A DNA stretch of 64,000 bases, from contig JACKBC010000037.1 in NCBI GenBank assembly GCA_020634755.1, positions 11,189-75,188 of the forward strand, in the 5' to 3' direction. The stretch is from Caldilineaceae bacterium (GTDB lineage: Bacteria > Chloroflexota > Anaerolineae > Caldilineales > Caldilineaceae). The notes below the pieces were generated by a model. It searched no databases, had not been told where the DNA came from, and was given only the letters and a program-made list of their open reading frames with translations. This document shows, piece by piece, positions 28,501 to 35,264 of this stretch (the first letter of the stretch is position 1; each line of letters opens with the position of its first letter). Made by a program: the position numbers and the translations under genes.

Positions 28501-28898
28501 TTGTCACCGATGATGGCGCCGAAGGTTGGGTATCGGGCAATGCTCGCTTTACCGCCTTGGCAGGCGGCAGCTGTAGCGATGTACCACGTGTGGCGGCGCC
28601 GTCGCCGCCCGCGGCATCCACGTCCAGTGGCACAAGCGGCAGCGTAACCGGCAACGCCCGCCAAGGCTGCTATCTGTTCCAAAACCAGCTTGGTTCCGAA
28701 ATCACCATTACCTTAACCCGCAGCAGCGATGGCTGGAACCGCACCTTTAAAGTGGGCAAAGGCGTCGAGCAGCAGGAATGTTTTGACCCGGGCAAGTACA
28801 CATATACGCTAGATGCGCCGCCGCCGTGGGGTTCATCTAACGGCGAATTGGAGGTTGCCGCCGGCGATCGTTACCTGTTCCCCATCCGCGGCGAATAG
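25554..28898 (+). CDS. Exported modular HtrA-type serine protease with SH3b domain
   Basis: The protein has 1114 residues with a signal peptide (residues 1-32). The trypsin-like S1C domain (about 105-290) has the triad H146 (TNNHVV), D177 (SDLAVID) and S252 (NRGNSGGP). A PDZ domain follows (about 300-390). Three related domains of about 165 residues (starting near 420, 597 and 769) each open with a Y-x-x-V/I-x-D/S segment, then VP-x-x-W-x-D-V, a W-x-x-DD motif and a paired-Cys region. A bacterial SH3 domain (LNVRSGPGTNY, about 940-1005) and a small C-terminal beta domain finish it. SH3b suggests wall or glycan contact. The three repeated domains are not recognised. Catalysis is well supported; substrates are unknown. 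Confidence 0.93.
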   Translation: MTFSFARFRYLSIQLAIVFLLSIGAMPTAYANEVGREQLPSISAQTSITETGATTETKESGVKLPGLGREPAAPADEAAPTPTPMPTEEPAALGPIDNLEDAQSAVIQIEAVGTFEDPEEGLIPNAAGRGSGFIIDPSGIAVTNNHVVTGAAFLKVFVAGEDEPRNARVLGVSECSDLAVIDIQGDGFPYLTWYKGTIKVGLDVYAAGFPLGDPEYTLTRGIVSKAQANGDTSWASVDSVLQHDATINRGNSGGPLIDADGAVVAVNYAGNASTNQYFAISSVDAIPIVENLMTGSDVNALGINGQAVSDGEQLSGIWVASVKSGSPADQIGITSGDIIVTMEGVQLATDGTMADYCNILRSHDAEDVLTVQVLRFDTKEMLKGQINGRVLEQSFSFADTLEEDNSGSQNNDGGNSETAVTSYSDYTSVADATGVLSVEVPVEWTDVRDGNWTVDDQVVGLRLAAAPDLDAFFESWSMPGVIFSASADLLKTTDEAGLLDSVDYSDSCTFGERKELPDGHFTGLYDRWEKCGDAESSALIVAVAPQERTFVVLIEMQVVSDADLEAVDHILDSFVVDGLRSSAAQDGDLTSVVDTSGLMYEYTSVQDGAVTALMPSDWSDVESDDWLIDDEPFGKEVTYAVNVSDFRETWTGPGVLIQYADITDDVNIDNVLDSYDLSESCTHEGRQDHEHTVYGVTYTGKYDVWTDCQETGNAIFFMAATTGAPGQVVLVELQAATEGDVEAFDVVAQSVYVEGEGVSSKDVTSATAATDYVLISDDAGLLTAEVPETWDDVYSGEWLLDDGPIGIQLSAATDLEGYDSSWEVPGMFIGLTDQYAGTAPADVLDAFDYTESCAEKERFDYEDEQFVGKYDIWSKCGNIDAIYVVLAINPTVNTDLLSLITVQIPDDSYVDAFEHLLETMVVGDLSAGGGGSEPISIVTAVVQVDTLNVRSGPGTNYSIVTQVSQGNELRVTGQVDNCGWLQIVTDDGAEGWVSGNARFTALAGGSCSDVPRVAAPSPPAASTSSGTSGSVTGNARQGCYLFQNQLGSEITITLTRSSDGWNRTFKVGKGVEQQECFDPGKYTYTLDAPPPWGSSNGELEVAAGDRYLFPIRGE

Positions 28899-28946
28899 CT
28901 CGTCAGAACATTAAATTGCTGTGACAACAGCAACCACAGAGTACGA

Positions 28947-28982
28947 AAAAGACCCCCAGCCAATTACGACTGGGGGTCTTTT
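28947..28982. terminator. Bidirectional terminator
   Basis: AAAAGACCCCCAG and CTGGGGGTCTTTT form a 13-bp stem with A- and T-runs at the two ends, between the convergent protease and mscL genes. Confidence 0.95.
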
Positions 28983-29022
28983 GTGAACAAGGTGAATGCG
29001 TTAAATTCCAAAGACAAATGGC

Positions 29023-29397
29023 TTAACGGGCTTTGAGCAAATCACGGATCTCTGTGAGCAGTTGTACTTCGAGGGATGGCTCCGGTGCTTCGGCAGGCGC
29101 TTCGGCCTGCTTCTCAAACATGCGATTGGCGGAGCGCACCAACAAAAACATGACGAAGGCGATCACCACAAAGTTGAGCACAGCAGCGAGAAAATTACCA
29201 TATTTAATGCCATTAAACGTCAGATTAGTCAGCTGATCCACATTGGCCGCCTGCATGACGGGGTTGAGGAGGATCGGCGTGATCAGGTCTTCAATCAGTG
29301 ACGTCACAATGGCGCCAAAGGCGGCACCCATAATGACCGCTACCGCCAGATCCAACACGTTGCCTTTTGCGATGAACTCGCGGAATTCCTTAATCAT
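29023..29397 (-). CDS. mscL: Large-conductance mechanosensitive channel MscL
   Basis: This is a 124-residue pentameric membrane channel that opens under membrane tension to release osmolytes. The N-terminal amphipathic helix MIKEFREFIAKGNVLDLAVA leads into TM1 with the pore-lining VIMGAAFGAIVTSLIEDLI. TM2 is FLAAVLNFVVIAFVMFLLV. A charged C-terminal bundle (LEVQLLTEIRDLLK) closes it. Length and all elements are normal. AAAGGAG stands before the ATG. The gene is alone and ends at a terminator shared with the protease gene. Confidence 0.97.
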   Translation of the reverse strand: MIKEFREFIAKGNVLDLAVAVIMGAAFGAIVTSLIEDLITPILLNPVMQAANVDQLTNLTFNGIKYGNFLAAVLNFVVIAFVMFLLVRSANRMFEKQAEAPAEAPEPSLEVQLLTEIRDLLKAR

Positions 29398-29616
29398 CTT
29401 TTCTCCTTTAAGATATAGGTTGGGTATCTACGAAAACCTCAAACGAACTACAACTAATAAGCTACAACAAATGAACTGCACCATGATTATAGCACGATTA
29501 TCGCAAATCACAATTCACATAAACCCTATTATTGTCAACAAATTATTTTCTTGCGCAATTTTACAACGTACGTAACCAGCTCTACGGAGTTGTCTACATA
29601 GATCGGACCCCATTGC

Positions 29617-30435
29617 ATGCCAGAAGGACCAGAAATCAGATTAGCAGCAGATGAAGTCGCGGCTGCTATTGTTGGGCGCAAAACTACTGCAATGTTTTTC
29701 GCATTTGAACATCTGAAGCCCTATGAAGCAAGCTTAACTGGCCAGTGCGTGCTGGCCGTTGAAACCTATGGCAAAGCGATGTTGACGCGCTTTGAAAATG
29801 GGCTCAACATTTACAGCCACAACCAACTCTATGGCATTTGGATGGTCTGCCCAGCCAACAAAGCGCCAGAGACAAACCGGCAGCTCCGTTTGGCCATTCA
29901 CAATGCAGAGATGTGGGCGCTGCTCTACAGCGCTTCCGACATAGAAGTGCTCAATGATGATGAGGTGCTAACGCATCCATTTCTGAGCCAGATCGGTCCC
30001 GATCTGCTAGACCAGACGATAACCGTGGACGTGGTGGCGCAGCGCTTTATGGACCCGGCTTTTCACAACAAAAAGCTGACCACGCTATTGCTGGATCAGC
30101 GCTTTGTGGCCGGCACCGGTAACTATCTGCGCAGCGAAATCCTCTTTGCGGCGGGTGTTCATCCCACGCTGCGCCCCAAAGATTGTACGCCGTCCCAGAT
30201 ACAGGCGCTGGCGCGGGCCACCGTCGAGTTGACGCGCCAATCCTATCAGACGCGCGGCATCACAAATGATTTAGAACTGGCCGCCCGCCTCAAAGCAGAC
30301 GGTTGGCCGTGGCGCAAATATCGCTGGTGGGTTTTTAATCGGGATGGCGATGTGTGTCACCGTTGCGGAGGGGTGATTGTAAAGGATGAGATTGGTGGGC
30401 GGCGCATTTACTATTGTGCAGGATGTCAGACATAG
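29617..30435 (+). CDS. nei: Endonuclease VIII (Fpg/Nei DNA glycosylase)
   Basis: This is a 272-residue bifunctional glycosylase/AP lyase that removes oxidised pyrimidines. It begins MPEGPEIRLAADE: Pro2 is the nucleophile and Glu3 the acid, left after Met removal. YGKAMLTRF and YSHNQLYGIW are typical of Nei, as is LLYSASDIEVL. The helix-two-turn-helix has VAGTGNYLRSEILF. The C-terminal zinc finger is CHRCGG...YYCAGCQ. Sequence details follow Nei rather than MutM. A 52-base gap separates it from the convergent metallopeptidase gene. The ribosome-binding site is weak. Confidence 0.95.
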   Translation: MPEGPEIRLAADEVAAAIVGRKTTAMFFAFEHLKPYEASLTGQCVLAVETYGKAMLTRFENGLNIYSHNQLYGIWMVCPANKAPETNRQLRLAIHNAEMWALLYSASDIEVLNDDEVLTHPFLSQIGPDLLDQTITVDVVAQRFMDPAFHNKKLTTLLLDQRFVAGTGNYLRSEILFAAGVHPTLRPKDCTPSQIQALARATVELTRQSYQTRGITNDLELAARLKADGWPWRKYRWWVFNRDGDVCHRCGGVIVKDEIGGRRIYYCAGCQT

Positions 30436-30486
30436 CCCAAGGCTGCCAAAGCGGCGGCTTCGATAAGCTCAGCCGCCGCTCGATGA

Positions 30487-30993
30487 CTACAATTCCAAAT
30501 CTTCAATGCCCACGGCCATCAAATAGCCACATGCTCGCTCGGTACGTTCATACTGATAGACTAGCTTCCAAAAATCGGGCCCATGATTAGCCTCGAGTAG
30601 ATGCGCCAGTTCATGCACAATCACATAATCGCGCACGAACGCGGGCATGGACGCAATGCGGTGCGAGATGCGGATGGTTTTATCGGCAGGCGTACAGCTT
30701 CCGTAGCGTTTATTCTGATTGGTGACCCAGCGAATCGAATTCCACTCTAGCTTGCCACCAAAATATTGTTGATTCAACGCTTGCGCCCGCTGTTCCAGCC
30801 CCACATCATCCAGCGTTTTGCGCGCCTGCTTACGCTCCAACCGCCGGCGCAAGCGCTCAATGTGTGGCTGCAATTCTTTGTCGCTCATGCCCGCCGGCGC
30901 GCGCACTTCCATGACGCCCTGCACCATGCGCGCCTGAATCGTTTTAGACCGGTTGCGACTGCGGATAATTTTGATCTCCATTGGGCCCGTCAT
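30487..30993 (-). CDS. YgjP-like zinc metallopeptidase (DUF45)
   Basis: This is a 168-residue protein of the YgjP/SprT-like group (WLM/M48-related). The zinc motif is VIVHELAHLLEANHGPDFW, with HELAH giving two histidines and the glutamate, and a downstream H as third ligand. RYGSCT and ISHRIASMPAFVRDYV are also typical. In some genomes relatives sit with type I restriction systems; here the neighbour is an amidinohydrolase gene, with no spacing between its stop and this ATG. Two ATG codons, 30993 and 30981, are possible. The substrate is unknown. Confidence 0.9.
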   Translation of the reverse strand: MTGPMEIKIIRSRNRSKTIQARMVQGVMEVRAPAGMSDKELQPHIERLRRRLERKQARKTLDDVGLEQRAQALNQQYFGGKLEWNSIRWVTNQNKRYGSCTPADKTIRISHRIASMPAFVRDYVIVHELAHLLEANHGPDFWKLVYQYERTERACGYLMAVGIEDLEL

Positions 30994-31878
30994 TTATGGT
31001 GAACCGCGCCAGATTGGACGCGTGAGACAAGTGGGACCACCACCGCCCTTAATGCACAAGTCACTGCCGGGATAGGTCCAGACCTGCACACCCGCTTGCT
31101 CCAGCCTCTTCTGCGTAATGGAATTCCCGGCCAGCATGATACATTGCCCAGGCGCCACAGCCAGCACATTGGTGGCCATTGAATCATACTCAGCATCCGG
31201 CACTTCAATGAGCTGCCAACCGCGCCCCAAGAGCCACTGGCGAAACGGCACGGGCATGAGCCGGGAATAGACCACGGCTTTTTTGTGATCCACCGGACTG
31301 ATGAACGAGAGCAGATGCAGGCAGTCATCGGGGCCGGTCCAGTGGGGCAGCGGTACGGGGATCACCTGGTCCACCGCGTCCCCCAAGAGCGCTTGCAGCT
31401 GCCGAATGCCCTCGGCATTGGTGCGATACCCTTCACCAACGGCCACCGTCCGTTCATCCACCCACAGCACGTCACCACCTTCCAGCGTCCCCGGCGACGC
31501 AATGCGCCCCACAATCGGCACGCCAATCTGCGGCAAATAGGCGGCCCAAGCATCCGCTTCTGCGCGCCGCGCCGCCTTACCCATGTTGCACAAAATCGCG
31601 CCCTTGTTGGAAATCACCAACGGGTCGTGTGTATAGACAGAATCGAGGCCGGTCTGTGCATGGCTGGGCAGGTAGCCAATCTCCACATCGAACTGCGCCA
31701 ACAAATCTGTAAACGTGGCGTATTCATGCACAACCTGGTCAAAATCAGGACGTCCTAAATAGAAAAGATCGCGCCATTGCGCATCTACCGCGGCCTGATC
31801 CACATGTGAAGTGTGCGGATGTTTTAGCACGACAAATTTCAGTTCATCGACCATAGATTGACAGCCAAAGTTTTGCAT
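30994..31878 (-). CDS. Arginine deiminase/dimethylargininase family amidinohydrolase
   Basis: This is a 294-residue pentein-fold enzyme acting on guanidino compounds. The catalytic residues are the Cys near the end (GGGGPTC, C284), the His in DDCLHLLSF and the acidic EGGDV motif. The start at 31878 is chosen because AGGAG precedes it and the product begins MQNFGCQS; an upstream ATG would add 15 residues. Dimethylarginine dimethylaminohydrolase or a citrulline-forming hydrolase are likely; full arginine deiminase is longer. It is adjacent to and ahead of the YgjP-like gene. A family 1 repeat lies upstream. Confidence 0.9.
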   Translation of the reverse strand: MQNFGCQSMVDELKFVVLKHPHTSHVDQAAVDAQWRDLFYLGRPDFDQVVHEYATFTDLLAQFDVEIGYLPSHAQTGLDSVYTHDPLVISNKGAILCNMGKAARRAEADAWAAYLPQIGVPIVGRIASPGTLEGGDVLWVDERTVAVGEGYRTNAEGIRQLQALLGDAVDQVIPVPLPHWTGPDDCLHLLSFISPVDHKKAVVYSRLMPVPFRQWLLGRGWQLIEVPDAEYDSMATNVLAVAPGQCIMLAGNSITQKRLEQAGVQVWTYPGSDLCIKGGGGPTCLTRPIWRGSP

Positions 31879-31904
31879 GGCGGCGCTCCTGTACAATAAA
31901 TTGT

Positions 31905-31966
31905 CAGTAGCTCGCAACGGCAAACCAGGCCGATGCCTCGATCGTCAACACCGTTGCGATGTACTG
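31905..31966. repeat. Dispersed palindromic repeat, family 1, copy 4
   Basis: CAGTAGCTCGCAACGG (31905-31920) and CCGTTGCGATGTACTG (31951-31966) form the arms. It lies between divergent genes, together with a family 2 copy and the Uma2 promoter. Confidence 0.75.
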
Positions 31967-32056
31967 ATTGTAGTCGCACTGATAGTAGTCATTTCCAGTG
32001 ACAAGAGTATACATTCGGTTTTTGCGTTGGTCAATCCGCGTGGCGGTTAGACCAGG

Positions 32057-32135
32057 GCAACCGCTCACTTGAGGAAAGTAGGGCTATACCCCGCGGCGGC
32101 TTTGCGCTGTCTGTTGCCAGATTTATCCATTGCTT
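32057..32135 (+). repeat. Dispersed intergenic repeat, family 2, copy 3 (shorter)
   Basis: GCAACCGCTCACTTGAGGAA opens it and GATTTATCCATTGC closes it. The central part is about 45 bases shorter than in the copies at 5457 and 15721. Confidence 0.6.
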
Positions 32136-32197
32136 TCTCCATGCAACTAATGCCCATGGCAACATAATTTCGCGTTTTCAAACAGTGCCGATTACAA

Positions 32198-32226
32198 TTG
32201 ACAAATGACTCCGTTGCGCCTACAAT
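32198..32226 (+). promoter_or_regulatory. Promoter of the Uma2 gene
   Basis: A consensus TTGACA (32198-32203), a 17-base spacer and TACAAT (32221-32226) lie upstream, with GAAAGGA before the ATG at 32269. Confidence 0.8.
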
Positions 32227-32268
32227 TGGCTCATCTGTTCTGTGGGCGCTTTGTGAAAGGAAAATCCT

Positions 32269-33081
32269 ATGGACGAGTCTCTGATTGCATCCGTCACTTA
32301 TAAAACGCCTGAAGAAATGGGCATAGAAATTGACTATAGCCCGATCATCACTGAGGACGATGAGCCAGTGGACAACCTATTTTCCGCCAAACAGCAGCGG
32401 CTGCTCGTTGAACCACTCTACAGCACTGACTACTTACCGCGTCCATTTCTAGCCGATGCCAACGTGGGCATTTTTGCTAAAGTTGGCGTCAACGCCATTG
32501 TGCCAGACATGTTCTTAAGCCTCGATGTGGAGTCACCCGCCGAATGGTGGGCCAAGAAGCATCGCTCTTATTTCATTTGGGAATATGGCAAGCCGCCCGA
32601 TGTGGTGGTGGAAGTCGTCTCTAATAAAGAAGGGCGCGAACTATCTAGAAAGCTGCAGGATTACGCGCGGATGGGTGTTAGCTATTACGTTGTGTTTGAT
32701 CCGCAACACTTGCTCCAAACCGCCGATTTACAGGTTTATGAGCTGCACGCTGGCCAGTACATGGCGCGCCCCGATGAGTTGCTGCCTAGAGTCAACTTAA
32801 CGCTTACTATCTGGGAAGGACAATTTGAAGAGGCGCAAGGTGCGTGGCTGCGCTGGTGCGACATGGAAGACAATCTGCTGTTAACAGGCATTGAACAGTC
32901 GGCACAGGAGCGACAACGCGCCGATCAAGAACAGCAACGCGCCGAACAAGAACAGCAACGCGCCGATCAACAGCAGCAACGCGCCGAACAAGAACGGCAA
33001 CGCGCCGAACAAGAACGGCAACGCGCCGAACATCTAGCGGAAAAATTGCGCGCGTTGGGTGTTGATCCTGAAGATGTGTAA
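32269..33081 (+). CDS. Uma2 family endonuclease-like protein with heptad-repeat tail
   Basis: This is a 270-residue protein of the Uma2 (DUF820) family, which has a PD-(D/E)XK nuclease fold. The core motif PPDVVVEVVSNKEG, followed by RKLQDYARMGVSYYVVFDP, matches the family; the usual catalytic Lys position is less clear. After residue 210 comes a Gln/Glu/Arg-rich tail with seven-residue units (QQRADQE and QRAEQER types), expected to be a coiled coil. The tail is encoded by a 21-bp tandem repeat. GAAAGGA precedes the ATG. It is monocistronic with its own promoter. Such genes are numerous in Chloroflexota and cyanobacteria; their biological role is unsettled. Confidence 0.9.
   Translation: MDESLIASVTYKTPEEMGIEIDYSPIITEDDEPVDNLFSAKQQRLLVEPLYSTDYLPRPFLADANVGIFAKVGVNAIVPDMFLSLDVESPAEWWAKKHRSYFIWEYGKPPDVVVEVVSNKEGRELSRKLQDYARMGVSYYVVFDPQHLLQTADLQVYELHAGQYMARPDELLPRVNLTLTIWEGQFEEAQGAWLRWCDMEDNLLLTGIEQSAQERQRADQEQQRAEQEQQRADQQQQRAEQERQRAEQERQRAEHLAEKLRALGVDPEDV
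32911..33033 (+). repeat. 21-bp coding tandem repeat
   Basis: Six units of 21 bases (CGGCAACGCGCCGAACAAGA-type, the last cut to 18) encode one heptad each in the tail of the Uma2 protein. Confidence 0.95.
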
Positions 33082-33172
33082 TTATATACGCGCTGAATCT
33101 CAACTGTATCAATAAGGGCAGGCACGCCAATTTCCAGGCTGCGTCTGTCCTATTACTTTTGGATTTCAAGGG

Positions 33173-33361
33173 GTTGACACGCTGGCCGCATTCCCACCCT
33201 GGAAGAGGCCGAGATGGCTTTGGATCGCGCGAAAATGGCGGCTGCCTCTTCGAAAAAGGTGACCACGCGCGAGCCCGTTGACGCTTACTTTTTACTGATG
33301 CGACACCCAACTGCCGTTGAATTGAGGAATTTTAGCCTCTACGGCCGTTCGCCATTCTCGC
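33173..33361 (+). pseudogene. Possible coding remnant
   Basis: The frame after a stop reads HAGRIPTLEEAEMALDRAKM, then AAASSKKVTTREPVDAYFLL, and runs on into the end of the sulfatase gene on the other strand. It looks like protein but has no start with a ribosome-binding site. It may be a fragment of a lost gene, or chance. Confidence 0.25.
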
Positions 33362-34719
33362 AATAGGGTGTGCAGCTGAGCCGCTATCTCCGGCTCCCTA
33401 TCTACCAAATTAACTTCTTCGCTCACATCCTGCCGCAAGTTATAAAGCTCCAACCGCCCATCTTCAAAAAACTCGATCAGCTTATAGTCGCCGCTGCGTA
33501 CAGATGAACCCGGCGTGCCGCCCTGGTTGCCATAGTGCGGATAATGCCAGAAAATGGCCCCGCGTTCAAACGCTTCCTGGCGCAGCAGCGGCAGAAAACT
33601 GACGCCGTCACAATGCTGTTCTGGTATGGGAGCCAAATCCGCTATTTCCAAAATAGTAGGGTAGAAATCGGGGCTGGTGACGGGCTGCGTACACGCGCTC
33701 CCGGCTTCGATCATCCCCGGCCAGCAGACCAGCAGCGGCTCACGCGTGCCGCCTTCATACATCCAGCCTTTGCCTTCGGCCAGGGGCGCATTGCACGTGG
33801 GAGAACCTTCCGCCGTAGCCAGACCGCCATTGTCCGAGGTAAAAAAGATGACTGTGTTTTGAGCTTGCCCACTTTTTTCTAACGCACCCAGCAGCCGACC
33901 CACATTTTCATCCAAGCTTTCGATCATGGCGGCATAGACCGCATCGGACTGCACCAGCCGGCGCAGAATGCGCTTGTCTTTTTTGTGCTCGGTAGGGAAG
34001 AAGTCGCCTTCAGCAAAGGTCTGCACGTTATCCAGCCCCAGCGCTTTGGCCTTGGCTTCATACTTGGCAATCTTCTCGGCCTTGGCCTGGATGGGGGTAT
34101 GCACCGTGTAGTACCACAAATTCAAAAAGAACGGCCGTGTATCTACCTGCTGCACAAGCTCAATGGCGCGGCTGGTCAAATAGTCGGTCAGATAGGTTCC
34201 TGCCGGTACGTCAGCATCTTGCAGGGCCGGGATGCCCCAAGGGCTAAAGTAGCCTTGTCGCCCCGGCGAGCCCCAGTGGCAGCCGCCCACGTTGACGTCA
34301 AAGCCAAAGTCTGCGGGCAAATGTTGCGGCCCGCCCAGGTGCCATTTGCCCACGTGCCAGGTGCGGTAGCCACCGGCGCCCAAGGCGGCCGCTAACGTAT
34401 GTTCAGTGCGAGGCAAATTCTTGAGGTAGGGCACATCGACTAGCCGCCCGCGCGCCGGGTGAATGTCATTGGCCCAGTCGATCCAATCGGTAATGCCCAC
34501 GGTGGCAGGATACTTGCCGGTCATGATGCTGGCGCGGGTGGGCGAACAGACTGGGCAGGCGGCATATGCATCGGTAAAGCGCATGCCGCTGGCGGCCAGC
34601 CGGTCCAGATTGGGCGTCTCATAAAATTGGCTGCCATAGCAGCTCAAATCGCGCCAGCCCAAGTCGTCGATCAAAATAAAGATAATATTCGGTCGCGTCA
34701 CGCGGCTTTTGCCTTCCAT
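33292..34719 (-). CDS. Sulfatase (arylsulfatase family)
   Basis: This is a 475-residue sulfate ester hydrolase of the type I formylglycine class. The Cys58 of CSPTRAS is the residue converted to formylglycine; an activating enzyme is needed and is not in the window. Metal ligands include D18/D19 (LIDDLGW) and the later DNGG of FFTSDNGGLA. HVGKWHLGG is the second signature. There is no signal peptide, so it is cytosolic. The start is the ATG at 34719, inside the preceding GNAT gene; a GTG at 34701 that overlaps the GNAT stop as GTGA is equally possible. It is the last gene of a three-gene coupled operon. Confidence 0.93.
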   Translation of the reverse strand: MEGKSRVTRPNIIFILIDDLGWRDLSCYGSQFYETPNLDRLAASGMRFTDAYAACPVCSPTRASIMTGKYPATVGITDWIDWANDIHPARGRLVDVPYLKNLPRTEHTLAAALGAGGYRTWHVGKWHLGGPQHLPADFGFDVNVGGCHWGSPGRQGYFSPWGIPALQDADVPAGTYLTDYLTSRAIELVQQVDTRPFFLNLWYYTVHTPIQAKAEKIAKYEAKAKALGLDNVQTFAEGDFFPTEHKKDKRILRRLVQSDAVYAAMIESLDENVGRLLGALEKSGQAQNTVIFFTSDNGGLATAEGSPTCNAPLAEGKGWMYEGGTREPLLVCWPGMIEAGSACTQPVTSPDFYPTILEIADLAPIPEQHCDGVSFLPLLRQEAFERGAIFWHYPHYGNQGGTPGSSVRSGDYKLIEFFEDGRLELYNLRQDVSEEVNLVDREPEIAAQLHTLLREWRTAVEAKIPQFNGSWVSHQ

Positions 34720-35264
34720 TCTCTGGCCAGCATGGCGTAAAGATACTCGCTGGTCCACTGGCCATCATCCCAATAATTCTCCACAAAATGGGCCTCGCGC
34801 CGCATGCCCAGCCGCTCCAGCAGCCGGATGGAAGCCGCGTTTTGCGTATCGCACGAGGCGTGAACGCGGTGCAGCCCGCGTTCATCAAACAAGTATTGCA
34901 GCAAACGCGTAATGGCCTCGGTGGCATAGCCTTGGCCGTGAAAGGGGCGCGCCAACGTGTAGCCGATTTCGGCCTGTTGGCCCCGGGAATCGCGTACGGC
35001 AAAGGCGCAATCACCCATCAGAACGCCGCTCTCCTGCTGTTCAATGGCAATCTGCAACCATGCGCCCTGCACGTCTAATGGTTTATTCATCATTTCATCA
35101 ATCAGCGCCTGGCCCATCTCGGCCGTGTAGGGCCGCGGCCATCCCTGATAGCGCGCTACCTCCGGATCGGACCGGTAGGCCACAAGGGCCTCCAAATCCG
35201 TCTCGGCAAAAGAGCGCAAATGCAAGCGTGGCGTAGAAAGGCAGAACCGCGGTAGCTGACTCAT
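34698..35264 (-). CDS. GNAT acetyltransferase (RimJ/RimL type)
   Basis: This is a 188-residue acetyl-CoA transferase. It starts with LPRFCLSTPRLHLRSFAETD, the usual opening of RimJ/RimL-like proteins. QAEIGYTLARPFHGQGYATEA is motif A with the pyrophosphate loop (R/Q-x-x-G-x-G/A). ASIRLLERLGMRREAHFVEN is the C-terminal signature. The ATG overlaps the stop of the upstream amidohydrolase gene (ATGA), so the two are translationally coupled. The acceptor could be a small molecule made by the operon or a protein N-terminus. Confidence 0.93.
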   Translation of the reverse strand: MSQLPRFCLSTPRLHLRSFAETDLEALVAYRSDPEVARYQGWPRPYTAEMGQALIDEMMNKPLDVQGAWLQIAIEQQESGVLMGDCAFAVRDSRGQQAEIGYTLARPFHGQGYATEAITRLLQYLFDERGLHRVHASCDTQNAASIRLLERLGMRREAHFVENYWDDGQWTSEYLYAMLAREWKAKAA

